DNA of 44,308 bases from JAGQRJ01 sp041402045 (GTDB lineage Bacteria; Planctomycetota; J058): contig JAWKSZ010000070.1 in NCBI GenBank assembly GCA_041402045.1, forward strand, positions 1-44,308, read 5' to 3'. The notes beneath the pieces are model-generated. The model was given only the letters and a program-made list of their open reading frames with translations. It was not told the origin of the DNA and did not search any database. Shown piece by piece: positions 1 to 8,256 of the stretch. How positions within the stretch are numbered: position 1 is the first letter of the stretch; each line of letters opens with the position of its first letter. The translations under genes and the position numbers were made by a program.

Positions 1-269
1 ACGCCGCTCGCCGGGCGTGCGGCACGACACCGCTTCCGCCCGCCGCTGCGCGTTCGCGGCTGACGCCGCTCGCCGGGCGTGCGGCACGACACCGCTTCCG
101 CCCGCCGCTGCGCGTTCGCGGCTGACGCCGCTCGCCGGGCGTGCGGCACGACACCGCTTCCGCCCGCCGCTGCGCGCTCGCGGCTGACGCCGCTCGCCGG
201 GCGTGCGGCACGACACCGCTTCCGCCCGCTGCTGCGCATTCGCGGCTAACGCCGGGCGTGCGGCACGAC
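1..269. repeat. Tandem 62-bp repeat, four copies plus a partial fifth
   Basis: Copies begin at 1, 63, 125, 187 and 249. The first four are nearly identical over 62 bp. The fifth lacks seven bases (ctcgccg) and diverges after about 269. The array probably continues left of the window. Units touch with no unique spacers, so this is not CRISPR. Part of the unit recurs exactly at 8341-8379. Bases 270-324 hold nothing I recognise. Confidence 0.95.
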
Positions 270-324
270 TCGGCCGCCGCGTGCGCTGCTCGCCGGGGCG
301 CGCGGTGCCATCGCTGCGGGTCGG

Positions 325-1389
325 CTAAAAGCCCACTTGGGGCGTCGGGCGGTCGCCGAAGGAGACGCCCAGGCTGCGGGCGGTCCACACCGCCTCGCTC
401 TCGGCGCCGATCCGCCGCGGGTTTCCCACCGCCTGCGCCAGGGGCACGAGCTCGATCCGGTCGCCCTGGAGGGTGACCAGGGTCCCGAAGGCGCCCTCGT
501 GGATCGCGCGCACCGCCGCCGCGCCGAAGCGCGTGGCCAGGATCCGGTCCTCGGGCACCGGGTCGCCGCCGCGCAGGAGGTGCCCGATCGGGGTCACGCG
601 GAACTCCTCCGGGGCGAACTCCGCCACCCGCTCCGCCACGCGCTGGGCCACGGCGCCGACCCCCACCGCGGGGTCCTCGCAGAACGGCGCGCAGTCGGCC
701 TCCTGGGCCCCGTCGGCGACCACGACCACGGTCACCGCCTTGCCCTGGGCGGCGCGGCTCTGGATCACCCCGGCCACGTGCTCGGGGCTGAACGGGATCT
801 CGGGGATCAGGATCACGTCCGCGCCCCCGGCGAGCCCGGCGTGGACCGCGATCCAGCCGGCCTCGGTCCCGCTGACCTGGAGGTACATCACCCGGTGCCG
901 GCTCTGGCGGGTGGTCTGCAGCTTGTCGATCGCCTCGGTCGCGGTGACCACCGCGGTCGCGTGGCCGAAGGTCACGCTCGTGGCCGCCATGCCGTTGGCC
1001 ACGGCCTGCGGGATCCCGACCACCGGCAGCCCGCGCTCGGCGAGGCGGTTGGCGATCGCCAGCGAGCCGTCGCCGCCAATGCACACCAGCCCGTCGAGGC
1101 CCAGCCAGCGCACGGTCTCGAACACCTCGGCCGAGCGGTCGGCGCCGTCCTGCTGGAACGGGCTCCCGCGGTTGCAGCTCCCGAGCAGCGTGCCGCCCCG
1201 GCGGCTGAACCCGCGCACGGACTGGGGCGAGAGCGTCATGATCTCCGGGGGCTGGAGCAGCCCCTCCCAGCCCTGGCGGACCCCGACCACGTCGTCGGCG
1301 TAGCGGTAGACCGCGGTGCGCACCACGGCGCGCAGCACGGCGTTGAGCCCGGGCACGTCGCTGCCGCCGGTGAGTACGCCGATCTTCAT
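325..1389 (-). CDS. 6-phosphofructokinase family protein with altered active site
   Basis: 354 aa, the length of bacterial PFKs, with the fold motifs in order: GGSDVPGLNA (8-17), RGGT.LGS (64-71), GGDGS (105-109, the ATP-type form), TFGHATAV (140-147), PEIPF, and GHLLRGG near the C-terminus. The family's catalytic signature PKTIDND reads PQAVANG (127-133): the proton-abstracting Asp is Ala131 and the next Asp is Gly133. The MGR substrate loop reads SGT (173-175), so its Arg is gone. The family phosphorylates fructose 6-phosphate in glycolysis; these changes suggest a non-catalytic or re-purposed paralogue. The ATG has a GGAGG Shine-Dalgarno. It is transcribed divergently from the PilZ gene, and its 3' end abuts the window-start repeats. 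The family call is secure; activity is doubtful. Confidence 0.88.
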   Translation of the reverse strand: MKIGVLTGGSDVPGLNAVLRAVVRTAVYRYADDVVGVRQGWEGLLQPPEIMTLSPQSVRGFSRRGGTLLGSCNRGSPFQQDGADRSAEVFETVRWLGLDGLVCIGGDGSLAIANRLAERGLPVVGIPQAVANGMAATSVTFGHATAVVTATEAIDKLQTTRQSRHRVMYLQVSGTEAGWIAVHAGLAGGADVILIPEIPFSPEHVAGVIQSRAAQGKAVTVVVVADGAQEADCAPFCEDPAVGVGAVAQRVAERVAEFAPEEFRVTPIGHLLRGGDPVPEDRILATRFGAAAVRAIHEGAFGTLVTLQGDRIELVPLAQAVGNPRRIGAESEAVWTARSLGVSFGDRPTPQVGF

Positions 1390-1410
1390 GAGGGCCTCCG
1401 AGGGAGGGTC

Positions 1411-1416
1411 AGGATA
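1411..1416 (-). promoter_or_regulatory. Putative -10 element (TATCCT) for the PFK homologue
   Basis: On the minus strand TATCCT lies 21 nt before the ATG, upstream of a GGAGG site. The same hexamer precedes the cytochrome gene at 14354-14359. No clear -35 is seen. Confidence 0.35.
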
Positions 1417-1459
1417 CCCGCCCTAACCGCACCAGCAGGGGGTCGTCTCGTCGCTGGGC

Positions 1460-1468
1460 TGGTAAACT
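1460..1468 (+). promoter_or_regulatory. Putative extended -10 (TGGTAAACT) for the PilZ gene
   Basis: A TG-N-TAAACT element ends 20 nt before the GTG start. Similar TG-N-hexamers occur at 14351, 17502, 29775 and 30749. Confidence 0.4.
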
Positions 1469-1488
1469 CCCGGGAGCGAGGTTGCTCC

Positions 1489-1965
1489 GTGACTCCCAAG
1501 GAAAAGCGCCGTTCTGCGCGGATCCCGTTCCGTCCTTCCGACGGGGTGCAGGTGCACTACAAGTTCCTCTCGCACCTCCCCGAGTATCAGTGCGAGACGA
1601 TCTTCAAGGGCGCCGTGCTGAACCTCAGCAAGGGCGGCGTGCTGTTCTCGGGGCCGATCCCCGGGCCCGAGTGGCTGACCCACCTGGGCCAGGGCGAGAT
1701 CCTGATCGGCATGAACCTGCTCGGGCGCGGCGACCGGATCAAGGCGCTGGCGTCCTTGCGCTGGACGCGCCCCGCCAAGTTCGAGGCCAACGACTCCGAC
1801 GAGGGCCCGATCGACGAGCCCCGCGAGCCCGAGTACGAGCTCGGGGTGCAGTTCGAGCAGCTCGACCCGGCCCACCGCCGCAGCCTCTCGCGGCTGTTGA
1901 TCGGCCACCAGCTGCGCACCCGCAAGCTGCGCCCCAGCCAGATCCACGACCTCGAAGGCTACTAG
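1489..1965 (+). CDS. PilZ domain protein, probable c-di-GMP receptor
   Basis: 158 aa from GTG. The N-terminus carries RRSAR and, about 45 residues later, NLSKGG; these match the RxxxR and (D/N)xSxxG motifs with which PilZ domains bind cyclic di-GMP. The rest fits a single PilZ beta-barrel with a short C-terminal helix and no second domain or signal peptide, so it is probably a cytoplasmic effector. The GTG was chosen because a -10-like element lies just upstream and the basic PilZ N-terminus begins right after it; the frame stays open further upstream only as a shadow of the PFK gene. The next gene starts one base after this stop codon, so the two are probably co-transcribed. The motility or surface target is unknown. 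Confidence 0.85.
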   Translation: MTPKEKRRSARIPFRPSDGVQVHYKFLSHLPEYQCETIFKGAVLNLSKGGVLFSGPIPGPEWLTHLGQGEILIGMNLLGRGDRIKALASLRWTRPAKFEANDSDEGPIDEPREPEYELGVQFEQLDPAHRRSLSRLLIGHQLRTRKLRPSQIHDLEGY

Positions 1966-1966
1966 G

Positions 1967-4081
1967 TTGCGCCGGCTCGCCGCGCTGACCTGCGTCTGCC
2001 TCGCCCTCACCGGCGCCGCGCGCGCCCAGGAGGCGGGCGCCCCCGTCCCCGCCGTCGAGCGCGAGGCCGAGGCGCTCCTGCGCCAGCTCCAGGACCCCGA
2101 GCTCCGCGACCGGGCCCTGGAGCGGCTGAGCCAGCTCGGCCCTCGGGCGCGGCCTGCGCTCCAGCGCGCGGTCCACGACCCGGACCCCGACGTGCGCTTC
2201 AACGCGCTCTACCTCCTGGAGCTCGAAGGCCTCGAACTCCAGCGCTCCATGCGCGTGATCGTCGCGGGCGAGAACGCGGACGCGGGGACCTACCCCGAGG
2301 CGCGGCAGGCCTTCCTCGAGCTGCTCGGCGGAGGCGACGACCCCGCGGCGATCCAGCGCCGCGCCGACCTGCGCGGCATGCTCGTGCGCTACGTGCTGCG
2401 TCAGGTCCAGCGCCGGGCCTGGCACTACGTGAGCGTGGCCCTCGACGTGCTGACCGGCCTGCTCGAGGTCGACCGCGAGCGCCTGGACGCCGCCCAGGTC
2501 GAGGCCCTGGCTCGCCTGCTCGACGTGGACCTCGGCCCCGGGGTCTGGGACCTGCCCCGGGTGTTCGGCGCCCCGCGCTGGGAGCAGGCGCTCCCGGTGC
2601 TCCGCAGCCGGATCTCGGGGGGCAGCCCCGAGGTCGCCGCGCGGGCGGCCCTGGCCCTCGGCGAGTGCGCGCCCGGCACCGCGGGCGTCGCCGCCCTCGA
2701 GGCCCTGGGCCCCGGACTCAAGCACCGCGCGGCGCGGGTGCGCTACGCCTGCGTGCGCGCCGTGGGCAAGCTCGACGTGCCCGACGCCCAGCTCCTGCCC
2801 TGGGTCGCGCTGACCCGCGACCCGCACCCGCGGGTGGCCGCGGCCATGCTGCGCGTCGGCGCCGAGCGCCGGCTGAGCGTGGTGCGCGAGCCCGCCGAGC
2901 AGTGGGCGGCCGACCCTCAGACGCCGTCCAGCCTGCGGCTCACCGCCGTGATCTGCCTGGGCATGCTGCAGCAGGGGTCTCCCGAGCTCCTGGGCAAGAT
3001 CCTCGAGCAGAGCGACGGCGAGCTGGCCCTGGCCGCGGCCTGGGCCCTGGGCGCCACCGGCGCCAAGGACGCGCCGGCGCGGATCCTGAGCCTGGCGCGC
3101 CGCCCGCACCTCGAGCGCGAGGACGCGCTGTATGCGGCGCTCGGTCGCTCGGGCACCGCGGACGCGCTCCTGGTGCTGCGCCAGCTCGAGGGCGTCTCGC
3201 CGGCGCAGTCCCTGTTCGGCTACGGCCGCATGGACGACGTGCCCGAGGCGGTGGCCGCGATCATGCGCTTCGGCACCCCGCCGCGCCGGCTGTTCTGGCT
3301 CTCGGCCGCCGAGTCGCTCTCGGTGCTCTACGCCCGGCGCAGCCTCGAGGCCGACCCCGAGCCGATCCGCGTGGCCATGGCCCGCCTCTACCTGGGCACC
3401 CGCGCCGAGGACACCGACCGCGACCAGATCCTCACCGAGCTGCGTCGGGTGGGCGCGCCGGCCCAGGGCGCCGAGCGCGAGCGCCTGATCCAGAGCCTCG
3501 TGGAGCGCTGCCGCAGCGAACGCAGCGTCCTCGTGCCCCCGGTCCTGGCGCAGATCGCGCCGGAGGAGGCGCGCCGGGTCCTGGCGCCGCTGCTCGGCGG
3601 GCGGCGCTACCCCGGGGAGGGCGACTGGTACCTGCGCGAGGTCGCGCGGGCGCTGGCGATCGCCGGCGACAGCTCCTACGTCGTGCGCTACGCGCTGCCC
3701 TACAGCCAGCGCGAGCTGGCGGAGGCCAGCCCCGACAACCGCTCGAACGTCATGAACAACGTGGGGATCGACTACCTCTACGCCCGCGACCTGGAGCAGG
3801 CGGCGCTCACCTTCCGCCAAATGGTGTGGTGCGACGCCGAGGACAACATCGCGGCCTACAACCTCGCCTGCGGCGCGGCCCTGGGCGGCGACGTCGACGC
3901 GGCGCTGCTCTGGCTGCGGCGCTCGCTGCGCAACGGCTACACCAACGAGCGGCATATCCGCAGCGACTCGGACCTGGACCTGCTGCACGGCGACCCGCGC
4001 TTCGAGCGCACCTACCGCAGGCTGCTCTTGCGCGGCGAGGTGCGTATGCCCTTCGACGCCGAAGACCAGGGCGACTGGTAG
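1967..4081 (+). CDS. Exported HEAT-repeat protein with C-terminal TPR segment
   Basis: 704 aa from TTG, one base after the PilZ stop. Residues 1-20 form a Sec signal peptide ending ARA/QE. Roughly 25-400 are alpha-helical pairs of HEAT type with recurring segments such as DPELRDRALERLSQLG and DPDPDVRFNALYLL. Residues about 590-690 read as TPR-like helices (NNVGIDYLYARDLEQAALTF, then AAYNLACGAALGGDVDAALLWL) followed by a short motif around HGDPRFERTYRRL. Such proteins act as extracytoplasmic scaffolds; no enzymatic motif is visible and the partner is unknown. The TTG start is supported by the signal peptide beginning exactly there. The gene converges on the glycosyltransferase pair, with one base between the stop codons. 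Confidence 0.82.
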   Translation: MRRLAALTCVCLALTGAARAQEAGAPVPAVEREAEALLRQLQDPELRDRALERLSQLGPRARPALQRAVHDPDPDVRFNALYLLELEGLELQRSMRVIVAGENADAGTYPEARQAFLELLGGGDDPAAIQRRADLRGMLVRYVLRQVQRRAWHYVSVALDVLTGLLEVDRERLDAAQVEALARLLDVDLGPGVWDLPRVFGAPRWEQALPVLRSRISGGSPEVAARAALALGECAPGTAGVAALEALGPGLKHRAARVRYACVRAVGKLDVPDAQLLPWVALTRDPHPRVAAAMLRVGAERRLSVVREPAEQWAADPQTPSSLRLTAVICLGMLQQGSPELLGKILEQSDGELALAAAWALGATGAKDAPARILSLARRPHLEREDALYAALGRSGTADALLVLRQLEGVSPAQSLFGYGRMDDVPEAVAAIMRFGTPPRRLFWLSAAESLSVLYARRSLEADPEPIRVAMARLYLGTRAEDTDRDQILTELRRVGAPAQGAERERLIQSLVERCRSERSVLVPPVLAQIAPEEARRVLAPLLGGRRYPGEGDWYLREVARALAIAGDSSYVVRYALPYSQRELAEASPDNRSNVMNNVGIDYLYARDLEQAALTFRQMVWCDAEDNIAAYNLACGAALGGDVDAALLWLRRSLRNGYTNERHIRSDSDLDLLHGDPRFERTYRRLLLRGEVRMPFDAEDQGDW

Positions 4082-4082
4082 C

Positions 4083-5057
4083 TCAGTCCTCGGGCCAGCT
4101 CGCGGCGATCCGCGGGAAGACCTCGAGCAGCGCGACCTTCGTCGCCGCGAGCTCGCGGCGCCGCGCGCGGCGCGCCTCGCCCCAGCGCCCGAGCGCCGAG
4201 GCCAGCGCCCAGTAGAAGCGCAGGTCGAGCTTCAGCCAGCGCGTGCAGATTCGCCCCCAGAGCCCCCAGCGCTGCGCGCGTCGCCAGGCGCCCTCGGCGT
4301 GCTTCCAGCCGCAGAGCAGGCGGTGCCGACGCCGGGCGACCCGCACCCGGAACGGCGCGTGGAAGCGGTTGATCGTGCCGCCGTCGAGGTGCTGGACCCG
4401 GCTGCGCGGGTCGACCAGGACCTTCCAGCCCCGGCGCCAGGCCATGAGGCCCAGGTCCACGTCCTCGTGATAGAAGGGCCGGTAGAGCGGGTCGAAGCCC
4501 CCCAGCTCGAGGAAGCGCGCCCGCGAGAGCGCGATCGCGCCCCCCAGCCCGAACAGGCTGAGCAGCTCGCGCCGGCCGGGCTCGCGGCCCAGGCGCAGCA
4601 GCGTCTGCGGGTCCACGCCGCGCCACTTGAGGTCGCCCCGGCGCACGTAGGGGTGGTTCACACTGACCTTCGAGGGCTCGCCGGCGCGGTCGAGGATCAG
4701 GGGCGAGACCGAGAACACGTCGGGGTCCGCGAAGTGCTCGAGCAGCGGCGCCAGGAAGTCGGGCTCGACGCTCACGTCGGAGTTCAAGAGCACCACGACC
4801 TCGTGGGCGGCGGCCTCGACCCCGGTCTTGCACGCGGGGCCGAAGCCCCGGTTCTGGGGGTGGACCACCAGCCGCGCCGGGGCCAGCTCCCCCTCGACGA
4901 CCTGGCGGCTCGCGTCCTGGCTGCCGTCGTCGACGATCACGACCTCGGCCGGGCCGGGGTAGGCCTCCGCCGCCGCGAGGAGCGTGGGCACGTGCTCACG
5001 CAGGAGCTCGGCCCCGTTGTAGTTGGGGACGACGAGGCTGACGCCGCGGGCGCTCAC
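4083..5057 (-). CDS. Family 2 glycosyltransferase (GT-A fold)
   Basis: 324 aa. Residues 7-14 (SLVVPNYN) open the GT-A nucleotide-binding fold. DDGS lies at 43-46 and a metal-binding DxD equivalent, NSD, at 92-94. Further on, FYHEDVDLG supplies the usual ED catalytic-base motif, followed by W..GW as in rhamnosyl- and other polysaccharide GT2 enzymes. It should transfer a sugar from a nucleotide donor at the cytoplasmic face; donor and acceptor cannot be told. The GTG start overlaps the upstream gene's stop as GTGA (5054-5057), so the two are translationally coupled. The frame is open upstream but only as a shadow of that neighbour. Confidence 0.9.
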   Translation of the reverse strand: MSARGVSLVVPNYNGAELLREHVPTLLAAAEAYPGPAEVVIVDDGSQDASRQVVEGELAPARLVVHPQNRGFGPACKTGVEAAAHEVVVLLNSDVSVEPDFLAPLLEHFADPDVFSVSPLILDRAGEPSKVSVNHPYVRRGDLKWRGVDPQTLLRLGREPGRRELLSLFGLGGAIALSRARFLELGGFDPLYRPFYHEDVDLGLMAWRRGWKVLVDPRSRVQHLDGGTINRFHAPFRVRVARRRHRLLCGWKHAEGAWRRAQRWGLWGRICTRWLKLDLRFYWALASALGRWGEARRARRRELAATKVALLEVFPRIAASWPED

Positions 5058-6001
5058 GCGCTGGCGGGGGCCAGCGCGGGGTGCGCGAGCATGCGCTCGA
5101 GCATGCGCGCGTAGGAGTATTCCTGGTGCGCGTAGGCGTGGCCCGCCGCCGCGATCCGGGCGCGGGCTTCGTCGTCTTGCAGGTAACGCCCCACGACCTC
5201 GACCGCGTCCGCGGTCCCGCGGAAGAACGCGCAGTGTTCGCCCTCGGTGAGGACCTCCTCGAGCTTGGGCACGTAGCGCGTGCAGAGGAAGGCGCCGCAG
5301 CCCAGGCTGATCCAGGTGCGGTTGGAGAAGTAGAGCTCGACGTCGTCGCGGAGGTCGTTGCCGAGCACCACCTTCGCGCTGTTGCACACCTGCCGGTACT
5401 GCGGCGGGTAGACGTCGTCGAGGCGCGGCGTGAGCCCGACCTCGCGCCAGCGCGGGCCGTAGACCTGCACGTCGTAGTGCTTGGACAGCTCCTTGACCAC
5501 GTCCACCCGCCCCCCGCGGGCGTCGGGCTTGCCAATGAACGCCACGTCCGAGACCAGGGACGGCTCGGGGGGCACGCGGAAGTGGTCGACGGGGTCGCAG
5601 CCGCCGGTGACGTAGGCCGGGGTGTAGCCCAGCTCTTCCTCGTACTGCGCGATCTGCCCGCGGCTCGTAATGAAGAACGCGTCGGAGGCCGCGACCGCGT
5701 CCCGGATTCGCTGGCTGAGCTCGCGGGGGCAGTCGTCGAAGAAGGTCGCGGTCTTGGCGAACGCGCGCAGCTCCTGGAGCTTCGCCGCGGGCAGGTCGAA
5801 GGTGAACACCAGGACCACGTCGGGGCGGAAGCGGCGCACCCGGCGGCGGATCAAGGTCCAGGCCATGCGCTTGCCGATCACCCGCTCCAGCTTGCGGCGG
5901 TTGACCCGCAGGACGTCGTGGCCCAGCGAGCGCAGCGCGCGCTCCATGTGGGTCGTGATCCCGCTGCGCTTGTGGTGTTTGGCGAAGAAGGCGACTCGCA
6001 T
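5054..6001 (-). CDS. CgeB-like glycosyltransferase (family 1 type)
   Basis: 315 aa. It starts MRVAFFAKHHKRSGI, typical of GT-B enzymes, then has a Rossmann-like half with FRPDVVLVFT and FFDDCP. The C-terminal half carries the CgeB/spore-maturation-type signature: DVAFIGK near 180, YGPRWRE, an SNRTWISLGCGAFLCT stretch near 245, and a terminal helix YARMLERML. It probably acts with the coupled GT2 gene on a cell-surface glycan. A TAGACT hexamer lies seven bases before the ATG and no Shine-Dalgarno is visible, which suggests a leaderless transcript. The specific sugar is unknown. Confidence 0.83.
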   Translation of the reverse strand: MRVAFFAKHHKRSGITTHMERALRSLGHDVLRVNRRKLERVIGKRMAWTLIRRRVRRFRPDVVLVFTFDLPAAKLQELRAFAKTATFFDDCPRELSQRIRDAVAASDAFFITSRGQIAQYEEELGYTPAYVTGGCDPVDHFRVPPEPSLVSDVAFIGKPDARGGRVDVVKELSKHYDVQVYGPRWREVGLTPRLDDVYPPQYRQVCNSAKVVLGNDLRDDVELYFSNRTWISLGCGAFLCTRYVPKLEEVLTEGEHCAFFRGTADAVEVVGRYLQDDEARARIAAAGHAYAHQEYSYARMLERMLAHPALAPASA

Positions 6002-6008
6002 GCCCGCG

Positions 6009-6014
6009 AGTCTA
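6009..6014 (-). promoter_or_regulatory. -10-like TAGACT seven bases before the ATG (leaderless)
   Basis: On the minus strand TAGACT is followed by seven bases and then the ATG of the CgeB-like gene, leaving no room for a ribosome-binding site. The spacing equals that at 14265-14270. Confidence 0.5.
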
Positions 6015-6052
6015 CCCGCGATCCCGGACGGGACACCCCACCGCGGAGCGGG

Positions 6053-6529
6053 CTACTCCAGCAGGAGCTCGGCCAGGTGCTCGCGCTGCCACTCCAGCTC
6101 CTCGGGCTGGTCCTCCGCGCGCCGGGCGAAGACCGCGGCCTGGGACGCGGCGGGGGCGTCGCCCTCCAGGGCCGCGCGCACCGCGCGGTAGCACTGGAAC
6201 ACCACCGACGAGCGCTGACGCGAGAGGGGCGGCAGGTTGGGGAGCACGCTGGCCAGGTCGCTGATCAGGCTCGGCCCCCGGGACAGCGCGCTCAGGGCCT
6301 GGGGGACGACCTGGCTGGGGAGGCTGCGCCCGAGGATCGGCATGACCCGCTGCACGCAGTCGAGCGCGAAGCGGTGGCGCTGGTCGGGGGTCAGGAGCGC
6401 GGCCTCCAGGCAGCGCTGCACCGCGCCCGGGCCGGCGTCGGGGGCGGCGTCGCAGAGGGTCTGGGCCAGGGGGTGCCCCAGCCGGGCCGCCCACTGCACG
6501 TGCGCCGGAGACAACTCTCCCGCGCGCAC
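6053..6529 (-). CDS. Hypothetical helical protein, start uncertain
   Basis: 158 aa from the GTG at 6529: a soluble all-helical protein with HEAT-like character, no signal peptide and no catalytic motif. The reading frame continues upstream to a stop near 6624 and gives a convincing extra helix (ADLRLRRLGREGAEQA...LLRERV) that contains no ATG, GTG or TTG. A TAGACT -10-like element at 6620-6625 also lies beyond this GTG, so the true protein may begin around 6601 with a CTG codon, or from a TTG now out of frame. It sits 51 bases upstream of the glycosyltransferase pair, which has its own -10 element. Function unknown. Confidence 0.62.
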   Translation of the reverse strand: MRAGELSPAHVQWAARLGHPLAQTLCDAAPDAGPGAVQRCLEAALLTPDQRHRFALDCVQRVMPILGRSLPSQVVPQALSALSRGPSLISDLASVLPNLPPLSRQRSSVVFQCYRAVRAALEGDAPAASQAAVFARRAEDQPEELEWQREHLAELLLE

Positions 6530-6619
6530 GCGCTCCCGCAGGAGCCGCGTGGCCTGCTCGGCGCCTTCGCGCCCCAGCCGTCGCAGTCGCAGGTCCGCCA
6601 GAAGCTCAACCCCTGCCCG

Positions 6620-6625
6620 AGTCTA
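6620..6625 (-). promoter_or_regulatory. -10-like TAGACT upstream of the helical protein gene
   Basis: Same hexamer as at 6009-6014. It implies transcription starting about 6611-6614, well upstream of the first conventional start codon at 6529. Confidence 0.4.
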
Positions 6626-6725
6626 GCCCCGCCCGACACGCGCCGCCCGTCGCGCATACCCGGCGACGCGCGTCCTTCCCTTGTCGGTTGACGCGCAACT
6701 GGACTCCCGCGGGCGCTGTTTATCC

Positions 6726-6772
6726 GTCCTGTAAGGACTTAATGATTTCATTCCGCCAGGCACGTCACGTGC
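6726..6772. promoter_or_regulatory. Two 13-bp palindromes upstream of the lipase gene
   Basis: GTCCT-GTA-AGGAC (6726-6738) and GCACGT-C-ACGTGC (6760-6772) lie in the relatively AT-rich leader 35-80 bases before the ATG at 6807. Both are perfect inverted repeats and could be operator sites. No clear -35/-10 pair is seen in 6630-6806; a TTGACG at 6688-6693 lacks a partner at normal spacing. Confidence 0.35.
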
Positions 6773-6806
6773 AATTCAAACCCTCGACGCACGTCGCGAG
6801 GGACGC

Positions 6807-8249
6807 ATGAAACGCTGGGCTTGGCTGTTCGGACTGGGATCGATCACGACCGTGGGGCTCGCCGCGCCCCTGGTGCTCCAGGCGGCGGCGACCGCCCACC
6901 AGGCCCGCACGACGCTGGCGCCGGCCACCGCGAGCTCGACCGTCACCCCCGAGTTCACGGGGGAGGTCCCCGAGTCGGCCACCTTCGCCGCCGACGACCC
7001 GCAGCCCGAGGCGTGGCCGCGGCGCTACCACGTGCGCGGCGAGGACCTCGCGGGCGAGCTCGTGGTCCAGCGCGACGGCCAGGTGCGGGTCTCTGGGCGC
7101 ACCTTCGGCGGCGACGAGGTCGACGGGGAGCCCTTCGGCTTCGACGGACGGCGCGCGGCCGACGGCAGCCTGCGGATCACCGAGCCGGCCCCCGCGCCCA
7201 AGAAGGGCATTCGCTACTTCCTGGACGGCCTCGACGGCCACCGCGAGGTCACCCCCGACACCGTCGACACCTGGCGCGCCGAGGGCGAAGGCTTCGCCGG
7301 TCCCCTCCTCGGGCGCGAGGTCCGCGTGACCTCGGCGCCGGACACCTCCGACGTCGTGGCCCTCGTGATCCCCGGGCTCTCGACGAATATCTGGAACCAG
7401 TACGGCGTGCCCTACCTCGACGAGAACCTGGGCGTGTTCGCCGCCCGCGGGATCGAGGCGCGCCGGGTCGGGATCAACACCGAGGTCGGGGTCGCCGAGA
7501 ACGCCGCCGAGATCGCCGCCGCCGTGCGCGAGGTCGTGGCCCAGGGCAAGCGGGTCCTGCTCTTCGCCCACAGCAAGGGCGGCGCGGACACCGTCACCGC
7601 CCTCGCCGACCCCGCGAACCAGGACCTCCTGCCCTACGTGACCGGCTTCGTCGCGATCCAGCCCGTGTTCTCGGGGGCGCGGATCTCCGACGGGATCGAG
7701 TCCGGCGAGCTGATCCGCTACGTCACCCGGATCCGCCACGAGAAGGTCTCGCGGATCGCGGAGAAGCTGGTGCGCGAGACCACCGACGCCGCCTTCGACC
7801 ACGTCCTCCCGCTGCTGAACCTCGAGGACGACCACGGCGACCGCCTCGCCTGGCGCGACCTGCGCACGACCGATCGCCAGGCCGCCCTCGCCGCGCACCC
7901 GTTCCCGATCGAGGCGATCCCGACCGTGACCGTGCGCAGCAGCTTCAGCGGGCGCAAGCTCCTGCGCATGACGCTCCCCGACGGGAAGAAGAAGCTCCGC
8001 CTGGGCAAGCAGGCCCTGCGCACCCCGCTGGTCGTGTTCCAGCGCTTCGTGCTCGACCACTACGGCGAGAAGAACGACGGCATGGTCTCCCTCGACGCGC
8101 AGGCGATCCCCGGAGCGCTCGCCGACGTGGTCTACGAGGGCCTGGACCACTTCGAGCCCGGCGTGCGCGGCGAGAGCGCGATCACCCCCGAGCGCCTGAC
8201 CCAGGACGCGCTCGACCGGGTGCTGCCCCTGCTCAAGCCTGCGCCCTGA
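6807..8249 (+). CDS. Exported lipase/esterase-like alpha/beta hydrolase
   Basis: 480 aa. Residues 1-31 form a signal peptide or membrane anchor (MKRWAWLFGL...VLQAAATAHQA). Residues 30-180 are an uncharacterised N-terminal domain. From about 190 an alpha/beta hydrolase fold begins (VVALVIPGL). The nucleophile is Ser256 in AHSKGG, the acid is probably Asp424 in KNDGMV, and the base is His448 in GLDHFEP. The NDGMV and DHFE contexts resemble secreted triacylglycerol lipases. It should hydrolyse ester substrates outside the cytoplasm. The ATG is preceded by GAGGGA at good spacing. It is a single-gene unit with a palindromic upstream region and a hairpin cluster downstream. Confidence 0.8.
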   Translation: MKRWAWLFGLGSITTVGLAAPLVLQAAATAHQARTTLAPATASSTVTPEFTGEVPESATFAADDPQPEAWPRRYHVRGEDLAGELVVQRDGQVRVSGRTFGGDEVDGEPFGFDGRRAADGSLRITEPAPAPKKGIRYFLDGLDGHREVTPDTVDTWRAEGEGFAGPLLGREVRVTSAPDTSDVVALVIPGLSTNIWNQYGVPYLDENLGVFAARGIEARRVGINTEVGVAENAAEIAAAVREVVAQGKRVLLFAHSKGGADTVTALADPANQDLLPYVTGFVAIQPVFSGARISDGIESGELIRYVTRIRHEKVSRIAEKLVRETTDAAFDHVLPLLNLEDDHGDRLAWRDLRTTDRQAALAAHPFPIEAIPTVTVRSSFSGRKLLRMTLPDGKKKLRLGKQALRTPLVVFQRFVLDHYGEKNDGMVSLDAQAIPGALADVVYEGLDHFEPGVRGESAITPERLTQDALDRVLPLLKPAP

Positions 8250-8256
8250 TTTCATG

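Noticed and set aside
1..269. Possible CRISPR array
   Set aside because: Units are contiguous 62-bp tandem copies with no unique spacers and there are no cas genes nearby.
141..476. Short plus-strand open frame over the repeats and the PFK 3' end
   Set aside because: Arg/Ala/Gly-rich translation of repeat DNA with no Shine-Dalgarno, antisense to the PFK tail.
1739..3988. Open frame of 749 codons on the minus strand opposite the HEAT-repeat protein
   Set aside because: Composition (Gln/Gly/Ala/Arg-rich, no motif) is that of a GC-driven shadow; the plus strand has a signal peptide and HEAT repeats.
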